Shown here: piece after piece, positions 1-10,108 of the stretch
Layout of the letters: each line of letters opens with the position of its first letter
Position numbering within the stretch: position 1 is the stretch's first letter
Assembly: GCA_013420905.1 (NCBI GenBank)
Contig: JAAXNY010000014.1
Location: forward strand, 310,001-374,000
Source: Collybia mongolica
Taxonomy: Eukaryota; Basidiomycota; Agaricomycetes; Agaricales; Clitocybaceae
Length of the DNA stretch: 64,000 nucleotides
Reading direction: 5' to 3'
Translations under genes and position numbers: made by a program
The notes under the pieces: generated by a model
Seen by the model: only the letters and a program-made list of their open reading frames with translations
The model's database searches: none
Told to the model about the DNA's origin: nothing

Positions 1-861
1 TTACGCTTCCGCTTGAGGGGCTATTAAAATAAGTCAACCACCGAAGGAAAGTAATAAAAAGCAGTGATAAACAAACCGCAGGTACCAAGACCGGGGAGCG
101 CACCGGCAAGGGCACGGCGGACCAATTGTCCCGGTACTGATGGTAACGGCGCGGCGCGCCAACCATGCGAGGCGGGACGAGGAAAGTATCTCGAAAGATA
201 CTGTCACCATTGTCGCGCTCGAAGCGCGACCCCACCTGGTCAAGGACTTGCTCCACAGTGGGAGCCTGGCCCTAAAAGAACAAGGTAGTCAGCTTGACAA
301 GGGGAGGCAGAGTAAAGAAGTAAACAAGTTATTTACCAGAAGAATGGAGTTGGCGCCCAGGTCAGTCGATATGACCGTACACCAGGATGACCACGAAGCC
401 TCGCGCACGTCAACTGGGATGCGCATCACTTGAAGGTGAAGCGCGCGCAGGAGGAGGATAGCCGGATATGGCAGCGAGAAACGCGCGCCACGGACCACGC
501 CAGTGATGGCATCCTGAGACCAGTAAATAAGTAAAAGGAGTTAACAAGTAAAAGATGGGCGTACGATGAGCATGGAGCAGTGATCAACAAAGTCGATCAA
601 GTCATCAAGGTCAAGGGGACCTTGGTGGTCCATACGGGGCGCGAGCTCCTCGGCCATGATAATCCACCCTTGCTCCATAGCGACGAAGACGTCGCCCTCG
701 GCATCTTCGAGGAGGTCCGAGAAGGAAGGGATCGGCTGGTCCACATAGACCATGGTGGGGGAACGGCCCTCAGTCAGCAGAATCGCGGCAGAAAGCGAGA
801 GGGACAGCGCGGAAGGTGAGCGCAGAGCACGAGCCATGGCGGAAGTGGAAGTGGAAGACAT
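1..861 (-). CDS. Antisense gene A of the large Ty3-like element, 5' exons (copy 1, runs off window)
   Basis: Spliced gene on the strand opposite to the retrotransposon, cut by the left window edge. Exons read 861-565, 513-337, 271-86 and 20-1 (partial), each with GT donor and AG acceptor. They match one for one the first four exons of the complete copy at 57092-59041. The start is the ATG of MSSTSTSAMARAL. The frame is open in all exons. Differences from the second copy are mainly C/T changes at CpG sites and include a few amino-acid changes (Leu/Pro after SAAIL; Ala/Val in exons 2 and 3). No domain is recognised in this N-terminal part. Function is unknown; the spliced structure and conservation in two copies argue that it is a real gene. 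Confidence 0.7.
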
Positions 862-1313
862 TTCTGTTTGAAAAGAGTTGGAGCGTTTGAGCAATGCAGA
901 TAGCAAAGAGATTTAGAAATGGGCTATAAAGTCCAAATTGTCTAAAACTTAGCAAGGACGCGAGCTTTTTAAAACGCACAACCCTGCATTGCGAAGCTCT
1001 GAAAGACAAACAGGAGTACTGATCTCTTGCTGAAGTGTCAGAAACATAACGAGAAAAATGTCCAGATGACTGAAATATCTGTAAAGCGATGTCTGAATGT
1101 CAAGTACTCTCTCAGGAGATGTATATAGCTGTCACGATCCTGATGGGAAGTAAAACCTCTGGGCTCGATCCCAACATCGCGCGCCTACCTGTCTAAAAGC
1201 GGAACCGTTGTAACATTGTACTGAAAGATTAGACGCGTGCAGACCCGAAGTATTGGACCAACATGCCGGCAAAGAGAGACTGAGGACAGTCTACATTTGT
1301 GGTATGGGGGAGA

Positions 1314-2529
1314 TGATAGGGCCCGAAATTGTTTGCACTTATAAAGTCGACAAGTAAGGCTATTAGTGTCATTTCTAATAACCAAGTAAGCGGTAATAAA
1401 GGATTAGAGTCGAGCTCCAAGACGGCTAATCAGAGTGAACTAGTCTAATGGATAATACACTATCAGTACAGAGGACTATGAGTACGGTCTATTATTAGTC
1501 CTATTCACCATGCCCGGTTACAACCTCGGTGTCTTAGTTCATAAGTAACCGTTGTAGTATGATATCATTAGTCCGGGGATCATCATTAATAGGAGAAGTA
1601 ATTGTAAATTCGGGACTTGCACAACCCGATCCTAGTCAGGGGTACTTGGTGTTAACTACCGGAAGCGACGGGACACCGTGAATAACAACCGGGACAATCA
1701 GGGGGAGTAAACGACAGTGCCACGCTGTTTTAAATAACAAAGCGCGCGGTCGGGACTTGATAAGAGTTTAGCCCGCTCTTTCAATATTTGATAAGTAACC
1801 AGTAAACGACATAATTGGCACGCGTGGCGCGCGCGCCAAGCTGTAGTAGACGCATCGGTATTGAATACAGATCCTTGGCGCGCGGGAGCGCGGTTCCGTG
1901 TAAAATTTACAATTCCGTATGATATTTAGTTTGTACATTATAAATAGACTGTAGATGAGTAGCGCTAAGGTAAGGAATCTTGCCCCCACTTCGCGCGACT
2001 ATAGAGCATACAAATCACATTTGTTAAAACACTATTGCGTGCCCGAATTAAGGATCAGATTGCTTCAACGTGTCTTGATTGGAATTGATTGGAGAACCAC
2101 AGAATTAAAGAAACTTAGTTCACTTGGAACTTAGTACCGTATTGTCCGTTGGAATTACTAGGCACTTGGCCTTAGTGCACTTGGCACTGTATTGTTTGAT
2201 AAGTCGCTTGGACTTATAGATCCGCTTGGGATCACTAATAATTGAATGTACACTTGGTACTCAGTCTATTGGATCGAGAGATATTATAAATATACCTAGC
2301 AGGTTTTTGAACCTGTGTTGAAGCTTTTGTCTAAATCGAACCCGTCGAGAGATCATTGGAAAGGGCTTTGGCTAGTACTATTCAAAGCTTAGTGCTTCTA
2401 AGCACTTGAACCCGAACTCAAAACAGGCGATTCCTACTGTTCGTGTGTTGATTGTTAGGTTTGGTGTGTGTGTGAGAGAGATTACATTTCATAGCATCAG
2501 CGCACTTATAGCCCAGGAGCCCCCTTTCA
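1314..2529 (+). repeat. 3' LTR of the large Ty3-like element, copy 1
   Basis: A 1216-bp LTR starting TGATAGGGCCCG and ending CCCCTTTCA, preceded directly by the polypurine tract GGGGGAGA. A TATAAATAG box lies at 1939-1947. It has the same length as the LTRs at 39832-41047 and 59494-60709 but differs at about ten sites, many of them CpG transitions. Confidence 0.9.
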
Positions 2530-2895
2530 ACGGGGTCCCGTCGCTTCCGGTAGTTGACACCAAGTACCCCTGACTAGGATTGGGTTGTGCAAGTCCCGAA
2601 TTTACAATTACTTCTCCTATTAATGATGATCCCTGGACTAATGATATCATACTACAACGGTTACTTATGAACTAAGACACCGAGGTTGTAACCGGGCATG
2701 GTGAATAGGACTAATAATAGACCATACTCATAGTCCTCTGTACTGATAGTGTATTATCCATTAGACTAGTTCACTCTGATTAGCCGTCTTGGAGCTCGAC
2801 TCTAATCCTTTATTACTGTTTACTTGGTTATTAGAAATGATACTAATAGCCTTACTTGTCGACTTTATAAGTGCAAACAATTTCGGGCCCTATCA
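2530..2895 (-). repeat. Inverted fragment of the same LTR (first ~365 bp)
   Basis: Reverse complement of about the first 365 bp of the 1216-bp LTR, ending exactly at the LTR start (CGGGCCCTATCA). It abuts the end of the upright LTR at 2529, so the two copies face each other head to tail across the junction. There is no obvious 5-bp target duplication. Confidence 0.85.
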
Positions 2896-4201
2896 ACAGG
2901 TATGACTCAACCGTCCACTGTCTGTAGTGTTTGGTCAGTCAAACCCCAACAGCTATGGGCCGGGTACGGAGACGTGCCGTTGTATGGTTATGTACGGTAG
3001 ACAGTATCCATTGAAAGTAAAAAAAAATTACATTCCATACTGTACACTAGGTATTCAATGACGTAGGGCTGCATTTGCCTTTGTGCGGGCCAGATGTAAC
3101 CGTTTCTTAACTAGCATTAGAATCCGGATGGTATCAGCATGGAGGCTTGCACGGCGGAGGGAAATGGTGTCCCGACCACCTGAGAAGACCTGCTCTATGG
3201 CGGCAGCAGAACCTGGCATGGGGATGTTCCATGAACAAAATATCGAAGATGTTAGAATGACTCACCAGGAATACATAAGATGTCACGAGCAAGGTGAAAC
3301 AGATTCAGGAACTGAGCATGTCGACCCATCCACCACTGAATTGGATTACAGGTGTCGAAGCGAGCATTTTATCCTGCCTCAGCCTCTCCATGAAAAACCT
3401 TGCTCGGTGACACTGTGAATGTGTTTCGATTTTTTTCAATTATGTGGAGTTGTCCTTTTGTTCCTCTTACACACCCACAATCGATGATGAAAATTGAACC
3501 ACAGATATTATCACTATTGGCTTGTGATACAATGAAAATATACTCCGCGTCCATTCTTGACTCGTTGATGGCCCGCCCCATGTGAGTACCATCCCAGGGA
3601 CATTGTCACCAAATAGAATGGAAGAGATGGTAATTACATGAATAAGGAAATCTGAAACAACAGGATATATTTCAGGTAGGGTCAAGGGGGTTTCAGAGTT
3701 TGAATTTACCATATCAGGACGGTTAGTTAGTTGGCCCCCCGAGGTCGTTAAAAAATTTTTTGTAATCATGTGATCAGGTGCCCGGCAACCCAAGCGGAGG
3801 TGCAGGGTAGTGTTTTGATGCGAGCGAAGCTCACCGACAGCTCCCTTTTTGGAAGAGAAGCGCTAAGAGAGGACGGCAGGACGCGACATGGCCAGTGAGG
3901 TGTGTGACAATATGATTGAAATAAACATTGTACTCAAACTATGGAAAGGCACTTATAGTAGGAACAATCAATAAGGGAAATCTGGGACAATCGCCACAAG
4001 CAGAAGAAGACACGCAAATCTAAAAAGAACGAAGTGTTGTCATTGATCATCTCGGAAGCCCATAGTACGTGTCTCACCTTCCGGTTGGTACTTTCAATCT
4101 GTTTTGACACTGGGCGCTGATAAGAGACCAGGGATGTTGCCGACGAGGGTCAGTCGAGCGAAGAAAACAACTTCGAAGATCAAATTTGTCAGGGAGGGGA
4201 G
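2896..4201. other. Intergenic stretch without a recognisable gene
   Basis: Open frames of up to 111 codons occur (for example 3083-3418) but show no domain or splice pattern. A motif GTTAGTTAGTT plus CCCCCCGAGGTC at about 3724 recurs in the same orientation at about 4851, on the far side of the PHD-like gene, and may be a short direct repeat. The upstream exon of the PHD-like gene, if any, would lie near 4130. Confidence 0.3.
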
Positions 4202-4794
4202 ATGGGTGGTTCTCCAGAAGACGACGCAAGTGATCTAGAGTACCAGGAAGAAGACGGGCCATCAGACGCTCAAGGACAGCTTAGTGATGAGTGGGATGAA
4301 GACCACCAAATTCGGCACTCACCCCAGCCCTTGTCACCACCGACGCCGACTCAGAGCCCAGCTGAACCTGCACCGGCCTCTCCCTATGTTCCGAGTGATG
4401 ATCCACCGGCAGTAGAAATGGCAGTGCCGACCAGGGAACCAGAGGAGACGGGCAACCACCCATTCACACTTGACGGTCCGGCCACACGTCTAGGCCGAAA
4501 ACGGAAGGCGAGAGACTTGCATGCAATACTGGAGGTATGTACATGCGGCCAGGCTGTGACTGAGAGTGAGATATCGAGGGGTGAGGGCATCATCAGATGC
4601 AAATCTGCAGGATGCGAGACAGGATGGGTGAGTCTTGATACATTCCTCGAAAGCGAGTCACATACCACTGAAACGGCCTATAGTACCACCTCCAATGTGT
4701 TGACCTGGAGTACTCCGTTAGCAGTTGGGTCTGCAAAGCATGCGAGGCAAGTGGGAACAGCCAGAGACGTCTAGGACGGCGGCGGCGACAGTAG
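4202..4794 (+). CDS. Small acidic protein with a PHD-finger-like C-terminus
   Basis: Two exons, 4202-4627 and 4684-4794, joined over a 56-bp intron (GTGAGT...CTATAG), give about 178 aa. The N-terminal half is acidic and proline-rich (EEDGPSDAQ; SPPTPTQSP), followed by a basic GRKRKARD patch that could be a nuclear signal. After splicing, the C-terminus reads CTCGQ ... IRCKSAGCETGWYHLQCV ... WVCKACE, a Cys4-His-Cys3 arrangement like a PHD finger, but with C-x-C in place of C-x2-C. The frame stays open upstream of the chosen ATG to an AG acceptor near 4129, so a 5' exon may be missing. Small proteins of this type are common in repeat-rich parts of agaric genomes. A role in chromatin reading is inference. 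Confidence 0.6.
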
Positions 4795-6231
4795 GGCGAT
4801 AAGGGCGCTTCCTAGTATATCCTTATTTGGAAATTATTTCCCACGACTGTTAGTTAGTTCCCCCCTCGAGGTCCTTAGAAAAAAAATCGACCTGATATGG
4901 GGAATTCTTTTCCTGAAACCCCCTTGGGTAGGGTGGTGCGGTCTGCATGTGCTTGGCACGGTGTTCAGCGGCGTCGGTGCGACAAGACATCAAAGCTTCA
5001 CGTTGTGTTGTTACTGAACCTGTGGCATGTGGATGCGAAAAATAAAATAAAGTTTGATCGGGGATACCCGTCAAATACCGTCCAATGCCGTGGACGGCCG
5101 TCTTTCGACGGCAATGGACGGGTGTTGACCGTCCCGTCAACGTGGTGAACCTGAGGCTGAACGGCACGGGTACGGTAACCGTACTACGGGTCCGTACATA
5201 CCGTGAGGTACGGTCACGGCGTGCAGCCCTAGCTGTGTTGTTAGTACCATGGTGGTGGATGACCCGCCGAGGAAGAAAGAGGGAATCCATAGACAACTTG
5301 AGGAGAAGATAGGATGAAAGTTGAAATCTATCCGTCTCCAGAGGCGGATGGCTAAGCCTACAACCGGAGAATGAGAAAGGTTGGGTGAGGAAATGCAAAA
5401 CTGGGGGAAAGCTACTGTTTAGGCTTTCCATTGCGAGGCTCCAAGAACGGATCCAAAGTTATTCTTTGGACTCCTCAATAACCGCTAGCACGGCCATTAT
5501 CATCGTCCCGTACAGGTCACCCAGCCAAATGTCACCCGAATACTTTGTCACTCAACCGCTACGCCGCATCGTGATGTTATCCGCCGATGTCCTTTGGCAT
5601 AATACTTCCGCTATCTGCAGGTTTGGCACTTGCACCCGCTCAAACATATTCATCTCGCCACATGTCACTTTAGCTCATTTCACCAACATGCTCCATACCA
5701 ATTACAGGTTCCAGCATGTCGGCTGTCCCGAAGCTCATCAATGAAAAACTACCAACCCAACTGTCTAGGAGCGCCACCAGGTTTAATTTTAAGCTCTGAC
5801 ACCAACACGCGACGTCGATCCGAACTCTTTAGCTCCTTATTGGACGGACGAGTCAGCAACGAGGCGCCTTGTTCCCGCGAAGATATCATTCGTGTCCTGT
5901 GGACCAGGCAGTCATGGACGGTTTTCGTGTCGGAACCGAACAAGTGCAATGTTTTAACTTGAAAAAGAACAAACTCTTGGAAAGTGCATCATATCCCATG
6001 GCCCAAATGGCTAGGCGTGTTGGGCCGGTGATTCTGGTCTCCAGTACGAACCTTTCAGGTCTGATGTCAATAATGGTTCACGGGCGAACAGCGGTTCCGT
6101 TCTGGAAAGTAGCATGCGCACAAGTTCAAAGCGGAGTTTATTTGTCAAACCCTGTTCGATAACGGTTTTACTTATTAAGTGTGTGGGCTGGTTGTGTTCT
6201 TTGACATCCCCAACTCACAGAGTTACTGACG
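4795..6231. other. Intergenic region with CG-rich palindromic block
   Basis: No gene is supported. 5060-5235 is rich in CCGTC/GACGG and ACCGT/ACGGT words, probably a worn short non-autonomous element ending TGCAGCCCTA. 5400-6231 is ordinary composition and would hold the promoter of the downstream secreted-protein gene. Confidence 0.3.
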
Positions 6232-7309
6232 ATGAATCCTCTAGCGTCTTTCCTCTTGTTCACCGCCTTATTTGCTTTGAATGTTACCGCCTGTGGCCAA
6301 GCAGGAGCTAGTTGCAGCCTATTCTCGCCGTGCTGCTCTCCGTATAAATGCGGGGGTGGAACTGATGCAATCTGGGGGATAACAGGACAGGTAATATCTC
6401 GAACGAGTCCCTTTCATGTCTGGGAAATTGACAGGATTTTAGAAATGTCAGTGTGCTGAAGCTGGCCAGCGTTGTGGGGATGGAAAGGGCGGGAATTCTC
6501 CTGGGTGCTGTGGTGGTTATGCATGTATACAAGGCCCAGGATACAAGTATTGTGGGTCCGGACCATCCAAGCCTGCAACTCCCACCGTACGTCTACATCC
6601 GCTCATCTCGGCGCTTAACATCTGACTTCGTTCTAGGCTTTTGCTTGTCCTGAAACCCTCAAGTCTGATTCGTCATTTGAGAAAGACTATAAACTTGATT
6701 CCAAGACGCTTCCTGACAACGGCCACTTTTTATGCGAGTCAGTTATTGATTTTCCTTCTATGCATCCCTAGCATTCCTGATAGATTGTCTATAGTTATTC
6801 CAGAGTCGGAAGAAGTGGAAAAACCCACTATCAGACTTGCAAATATGTAATTGTTGTCATTTTGCGTTTTGTTGCTTACATCTCACGCTCCCCGTCTGAT
6901 TAGTACTCGAAAACAGGCCAGGGCTGGGGAAATGCGCGGACCTCAACGTGCCCTTCTCAACTTGTACGCTTCTACCAAACATCGCAGTCCACTGCCGGTT
7001 CTGATTTCACGTTAGGGTTATGCATGCCCTAAGTCGAGGAAGTTGGCGAACGGTTCGGGTGTCGAGGAGTACAGCTTCATGACTGATGAAGGCAACCATA
7101 TTGCTTGCTGGTACTACGATGCTCTTTGATTTTCAGTGAGAATACTGATATTTCGCATGCAGGTACAAAGGATCAAACAGTGCATGTAACTATGTAAGTT
7201 TTTCCCCTTTAAATTTTTTTAACGATTCTAACTCTCATACCAGTCCAAAGCGGACGGTAAATTGCATAGGCAGTTAACGCTCGAGGAATGTGCCCCGTCG
7301 CTGCTTTAG
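6232..7309 (+). CDS. Predicted secreted cysteine-rich protein, eight exons, ~226 aa
   Basis: Exons 6232-6390, 6443-6586, 6637-6737, 6804-6846, 6922-6963, 7016-7110, 7163-7193 and 7244-7309 join in frame with no stop; all seven introns are 50-76 bp with GT-AG ends. The start MNPLASFLLFTALFALN is a typical signal peptide, with likely cleavage near ACG-QAG. The first mature part is cysteine-dense (CSLFSPCC, KCQCAE, GCCGGYAC), resembling knottin-like folds. The second part has two similar blocks: GHFLCE ... TCKY and NHIACWYKG ... ACNY. A shorter read-through version would stop at 7129, but splicing at 7111 restores the second block and is preferred. Small secreted cysteine-rich proteins of fungi act in the wall or against other organisms; the actual role here is unknown. 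Confidence 0.7.
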
Positions 7310-7467
7310 AGCCCGACGTTGAATATGATGCGCATGGCGTTCGCAATCTCCTTGTGTCGTCCTGTTTTACCAAACTTTGTTGGAAGTCCGAAAATCTCCC
7401 TTTTACCCGCCCACCAGAGAAGGCAGAACCGACCTAAGGTCACGCACACTTGAGTACGACTGACCGC

Positions 7468-10090
7468 ATGGAGTGGCCAAGCTCTTCACAATCTCTCCCC
7501 TTCAAATATCCGTGTGTATCGATCCAGTCGTCAAAAACTGTCGAACAGAGGCCTCAATCTCCTCCGAACACGACAACGCCTGAATATACTTCTACTCCAA
7601 GCGATCATGGACCACCCTATCAGCCCGTCAACGATGCCTTCATGAACCCACTGTAAGTACTGTCCACTAGATATGATGATATTCATTTGGACTAACATCT
7701 GTTCTCTCAGGACCGATGATTACATATGACGTCGACAAGAATGAAAAAACGGGAGTTCATGAGATGCTCAGTTTCCTTTTGGGCCAGTGTGCCACGAAAT
7801 ATAACGACCCAGTCATGCAACAGCATAGCCATCTCTCTGAAGTTCTGAACGCCGTGATACCAATTTGCAACAACGACGAAACCATAGCTGACGTCAAAGA
7901 ATAGTACGTGTATCGGTGGCTGAGGTATTGTATCATTTGGTTGAGAATTATGCTAGTTGTGAGGAGGTTGGTGTCGAACAAGATCGCTATGCCCCTTTTG
8001 TGAAACTTTGCAACAATATCCTGCAGAAGACGATTGGTGTGGTGTTCCTTGGGTTGCGCGAACCCTCTTTGGAGATTTCATTCCACCATAACGGCATGGA
8101 CGCCAGTCGGAAACCGGGCGAGGAGGGCACTGAACTGTGCGCAGCGAAGGAAAAGGCTTCTGATGATGAAAGAGATATATATACCTTCTGAAGACTTTGC
8201 TATGACCTCAGCGGCGGAAGAATGTCGCCAGGGCTTTTCTTGGGGAAACTTTCTTGCTGTTGCTGAACTCAAACTGCGGCTTAAAATTTGCAACAATCCC
8301 CCAGAGCAGTATGGCGCAACGCTGACAGAGAAAATTCGGCACATAGACGATATTCGTGGGCCCTTGCGTGCTGTCTCTGTGGATGGGGCCCCTCAGTCAC
8401 CCGCAAATAAGCGGATTACACCAAAACCCATACCCATGTTGAGACCAAGGGAACGGCGAGAAAAAATGCAGAAGGAAGCTCAAGGTGCATGTTTTGACTG
8501 GCTCATTCCGACCCAAATAATATTTATAACTCACGCAACGTAGGACTTCAACATCCCAAGCGTAAAACTGCAGAAATTTCTGTAAAGCGTAATCGAGTGA
8601 TCATGGAGAGCGAGACACCGCCCCAGAAAAAATCAAAGTTACAAGCATTTCTCCAGGCCGAGCAGGCGCCAGTGGAGAATAACGCAACAAATGATATTAT
8701 ACCTCCCATCGTGCAAAATGCGATGTACGGAACGGAGATGCTATGTCGAGGACCTTATGCTTCTCATGCCATCACATTATTGATCCTTGGTACGTTGTGA
8801 CCCTCTTCCCGATGTCCACGACTGATCAGGAAGCAGATGATGTGGCTTGGATCTGGTGGTTCGACCGCCAGGGCGCGATACAATCCGCAGGCATTAACTT
8901 TGTTCAGGATCTTCCATACTTTGCAGCACTCCTCGTTGCCTTCCAAAGGTTTGACCTTCGAGGCTGGGGGATTATAGATGAATTACTGCCGCACGAAGCC
9001 TATGGCTACGCTCAGTTTAATGTGCGCTTTCCCAAAGAAGAGCTTGTAGTTGCTTCGAAACCAGAAGCAGACCTCTACGAGGGTTATAGCCTTACAGGTC
9101 GCTGCACACGGGTTTACTCTGCCACCGGAGCCGCGGGAGATGATTGCCAGTCACTCTCGACAAACGTTCAGATTGGCGAAGATCTCCCCAAGAAGGACCT
9201 AGCATTGAAGATTTGTTGGCCTGAAGAGTCACGACCAAACGAGGCGGAGATACTTGGAAAAGCTCATGCTCTTGGAAAATCGGAAGATGCCATTCGCGAC
9301 CATATTCCCGAACTTCTCGCGTCCCGTGACCTCGTTTATTCCACGAGTACTATTAGAGAGTGGCTCGGGCTTGAATGTGCTGAGGGGACGCACAGTCAAT
9401 CTCGAGTTCTTCGCATATTGCTTTTCGAGCAATTACAGCAGTTGGATCCAGACATATTACCCATGGGCGATTTCATGCGTGGTTGGAAGCAGTGTTTCCT
9501 ATGTAAGCTACAGGCACCTAATTTGTTGCCTGCCACTGATACAACTCCCAGGTCATTTCTATCTGTGGGATGGCGGCATCGAACATGGAGATATCAGCCT
9601 CGGCAATCTGATGTGGAACCCGGAAAAGAAAACTGGAGTTATGGGCGATTTCGATCTCGCAACTCTTCGAGATAGCCCTGATATGCGGGGCGGGGAACGC
9701 ATGGGCACTGTGCCTTTTATGGCCATCGAACTCTTAACTAAGGAGTATTTCAATGGGAAGATATCACGCCTTTATCGCCACGACGTTGAGTCCTTCGTTT
9801 GGGTCCTCATATGGGTCTGCGCACGACATGATCAAGGATTTAACACGTCATTGTGGAACACGTCGAATTATGTCTCATGCTACTGTAGCAAATGGGCCTT
9901 CATTTCACATCTTTACGAAACTCTGAGCATCAAGGACGGCGATCTTTGGCGTCTTACCGTTGCTCTAATCTGTTGGGTCTATCGAGGATATGAGGCGCGA
10001 CGGAGGGGGCTTCAGCAGAATGTGTTGCCACACAAAGAGGTTTTTGACGAAGTCAAAACAATCATCGATAACAACTGGGCATGGAACTAG
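7468..10090 (+). pseudogene. FunK1-type fungal protein kinase, copy 1 (frame broken)
   Basis: Exon blocks 7468-7652, 7711-7903, 7957-8484, 8544-8789, 8837-9502 and 9552-10090 align with the second copy at 12937-15624. The kinase half is clear: DDVAWIWWFD at its start, then the catalytic loop EHGDISLGNLMW (HGD in place of HRD) and GDFDLA (DFD in place of DFG), both typical of FunK1 kinases, with the C-terminus VPFMAIELL ... HDVESFVWVL. Two breaks are seen. Exon 2 lacks 14 bp found in copy 2, which shifts frame at the exon 1/2 junction. An extra base near 8190 shifts exon 3. The kinase exons alone remain open, so a shorter product is conceivable. FunK1 proteins are expanded in mushrooms; their substrates are not established. 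Confidence 0.75.
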
Positions 10091-10108
10091 GCCTCTTTGT
10101 CGTTAATG

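Larger units (their letters stand above)
1..2529 (+). mobile_element. 3' end of a large Ty3/gypsy-like LTR retrotransposon, copy 1
   Basis: Collinear with 58181-60709 at high identity: antisense gene A exons, a purine tract (GGTATGGGGGAGA) and a 1216-bp LTR. The internal part continues beyond the left window edge. Several single-base differences from the other copy show it is an older or separate insertion. Confidence 0.9.

Noticed and set aside
1768..1989. 73-codon frame repeated at 40286 and 59948
   Set aside because: Part of the 1216-bp LTR; no coding signature beyond being copied with it.
3064..5231. TAGGGCTGCA / TGCAGCCCTA as ends of one 2.2-kb transposon
   Set aside because: Only 10 bp match and no target duplication; more likely two unrelated short-element ends.
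4850..5431. 193-codon minus-strand frame
   Set aside because: Overlaps a CG-rich palindromic block; composition-driven, no domain or splice context.
7111..7129. Stop codon at 7127 as the end of the secreted protein
   Set aside because: Splicing at 7111 gives a longer frame with a second cysteine block similar to the first, with proper junctions and phases.
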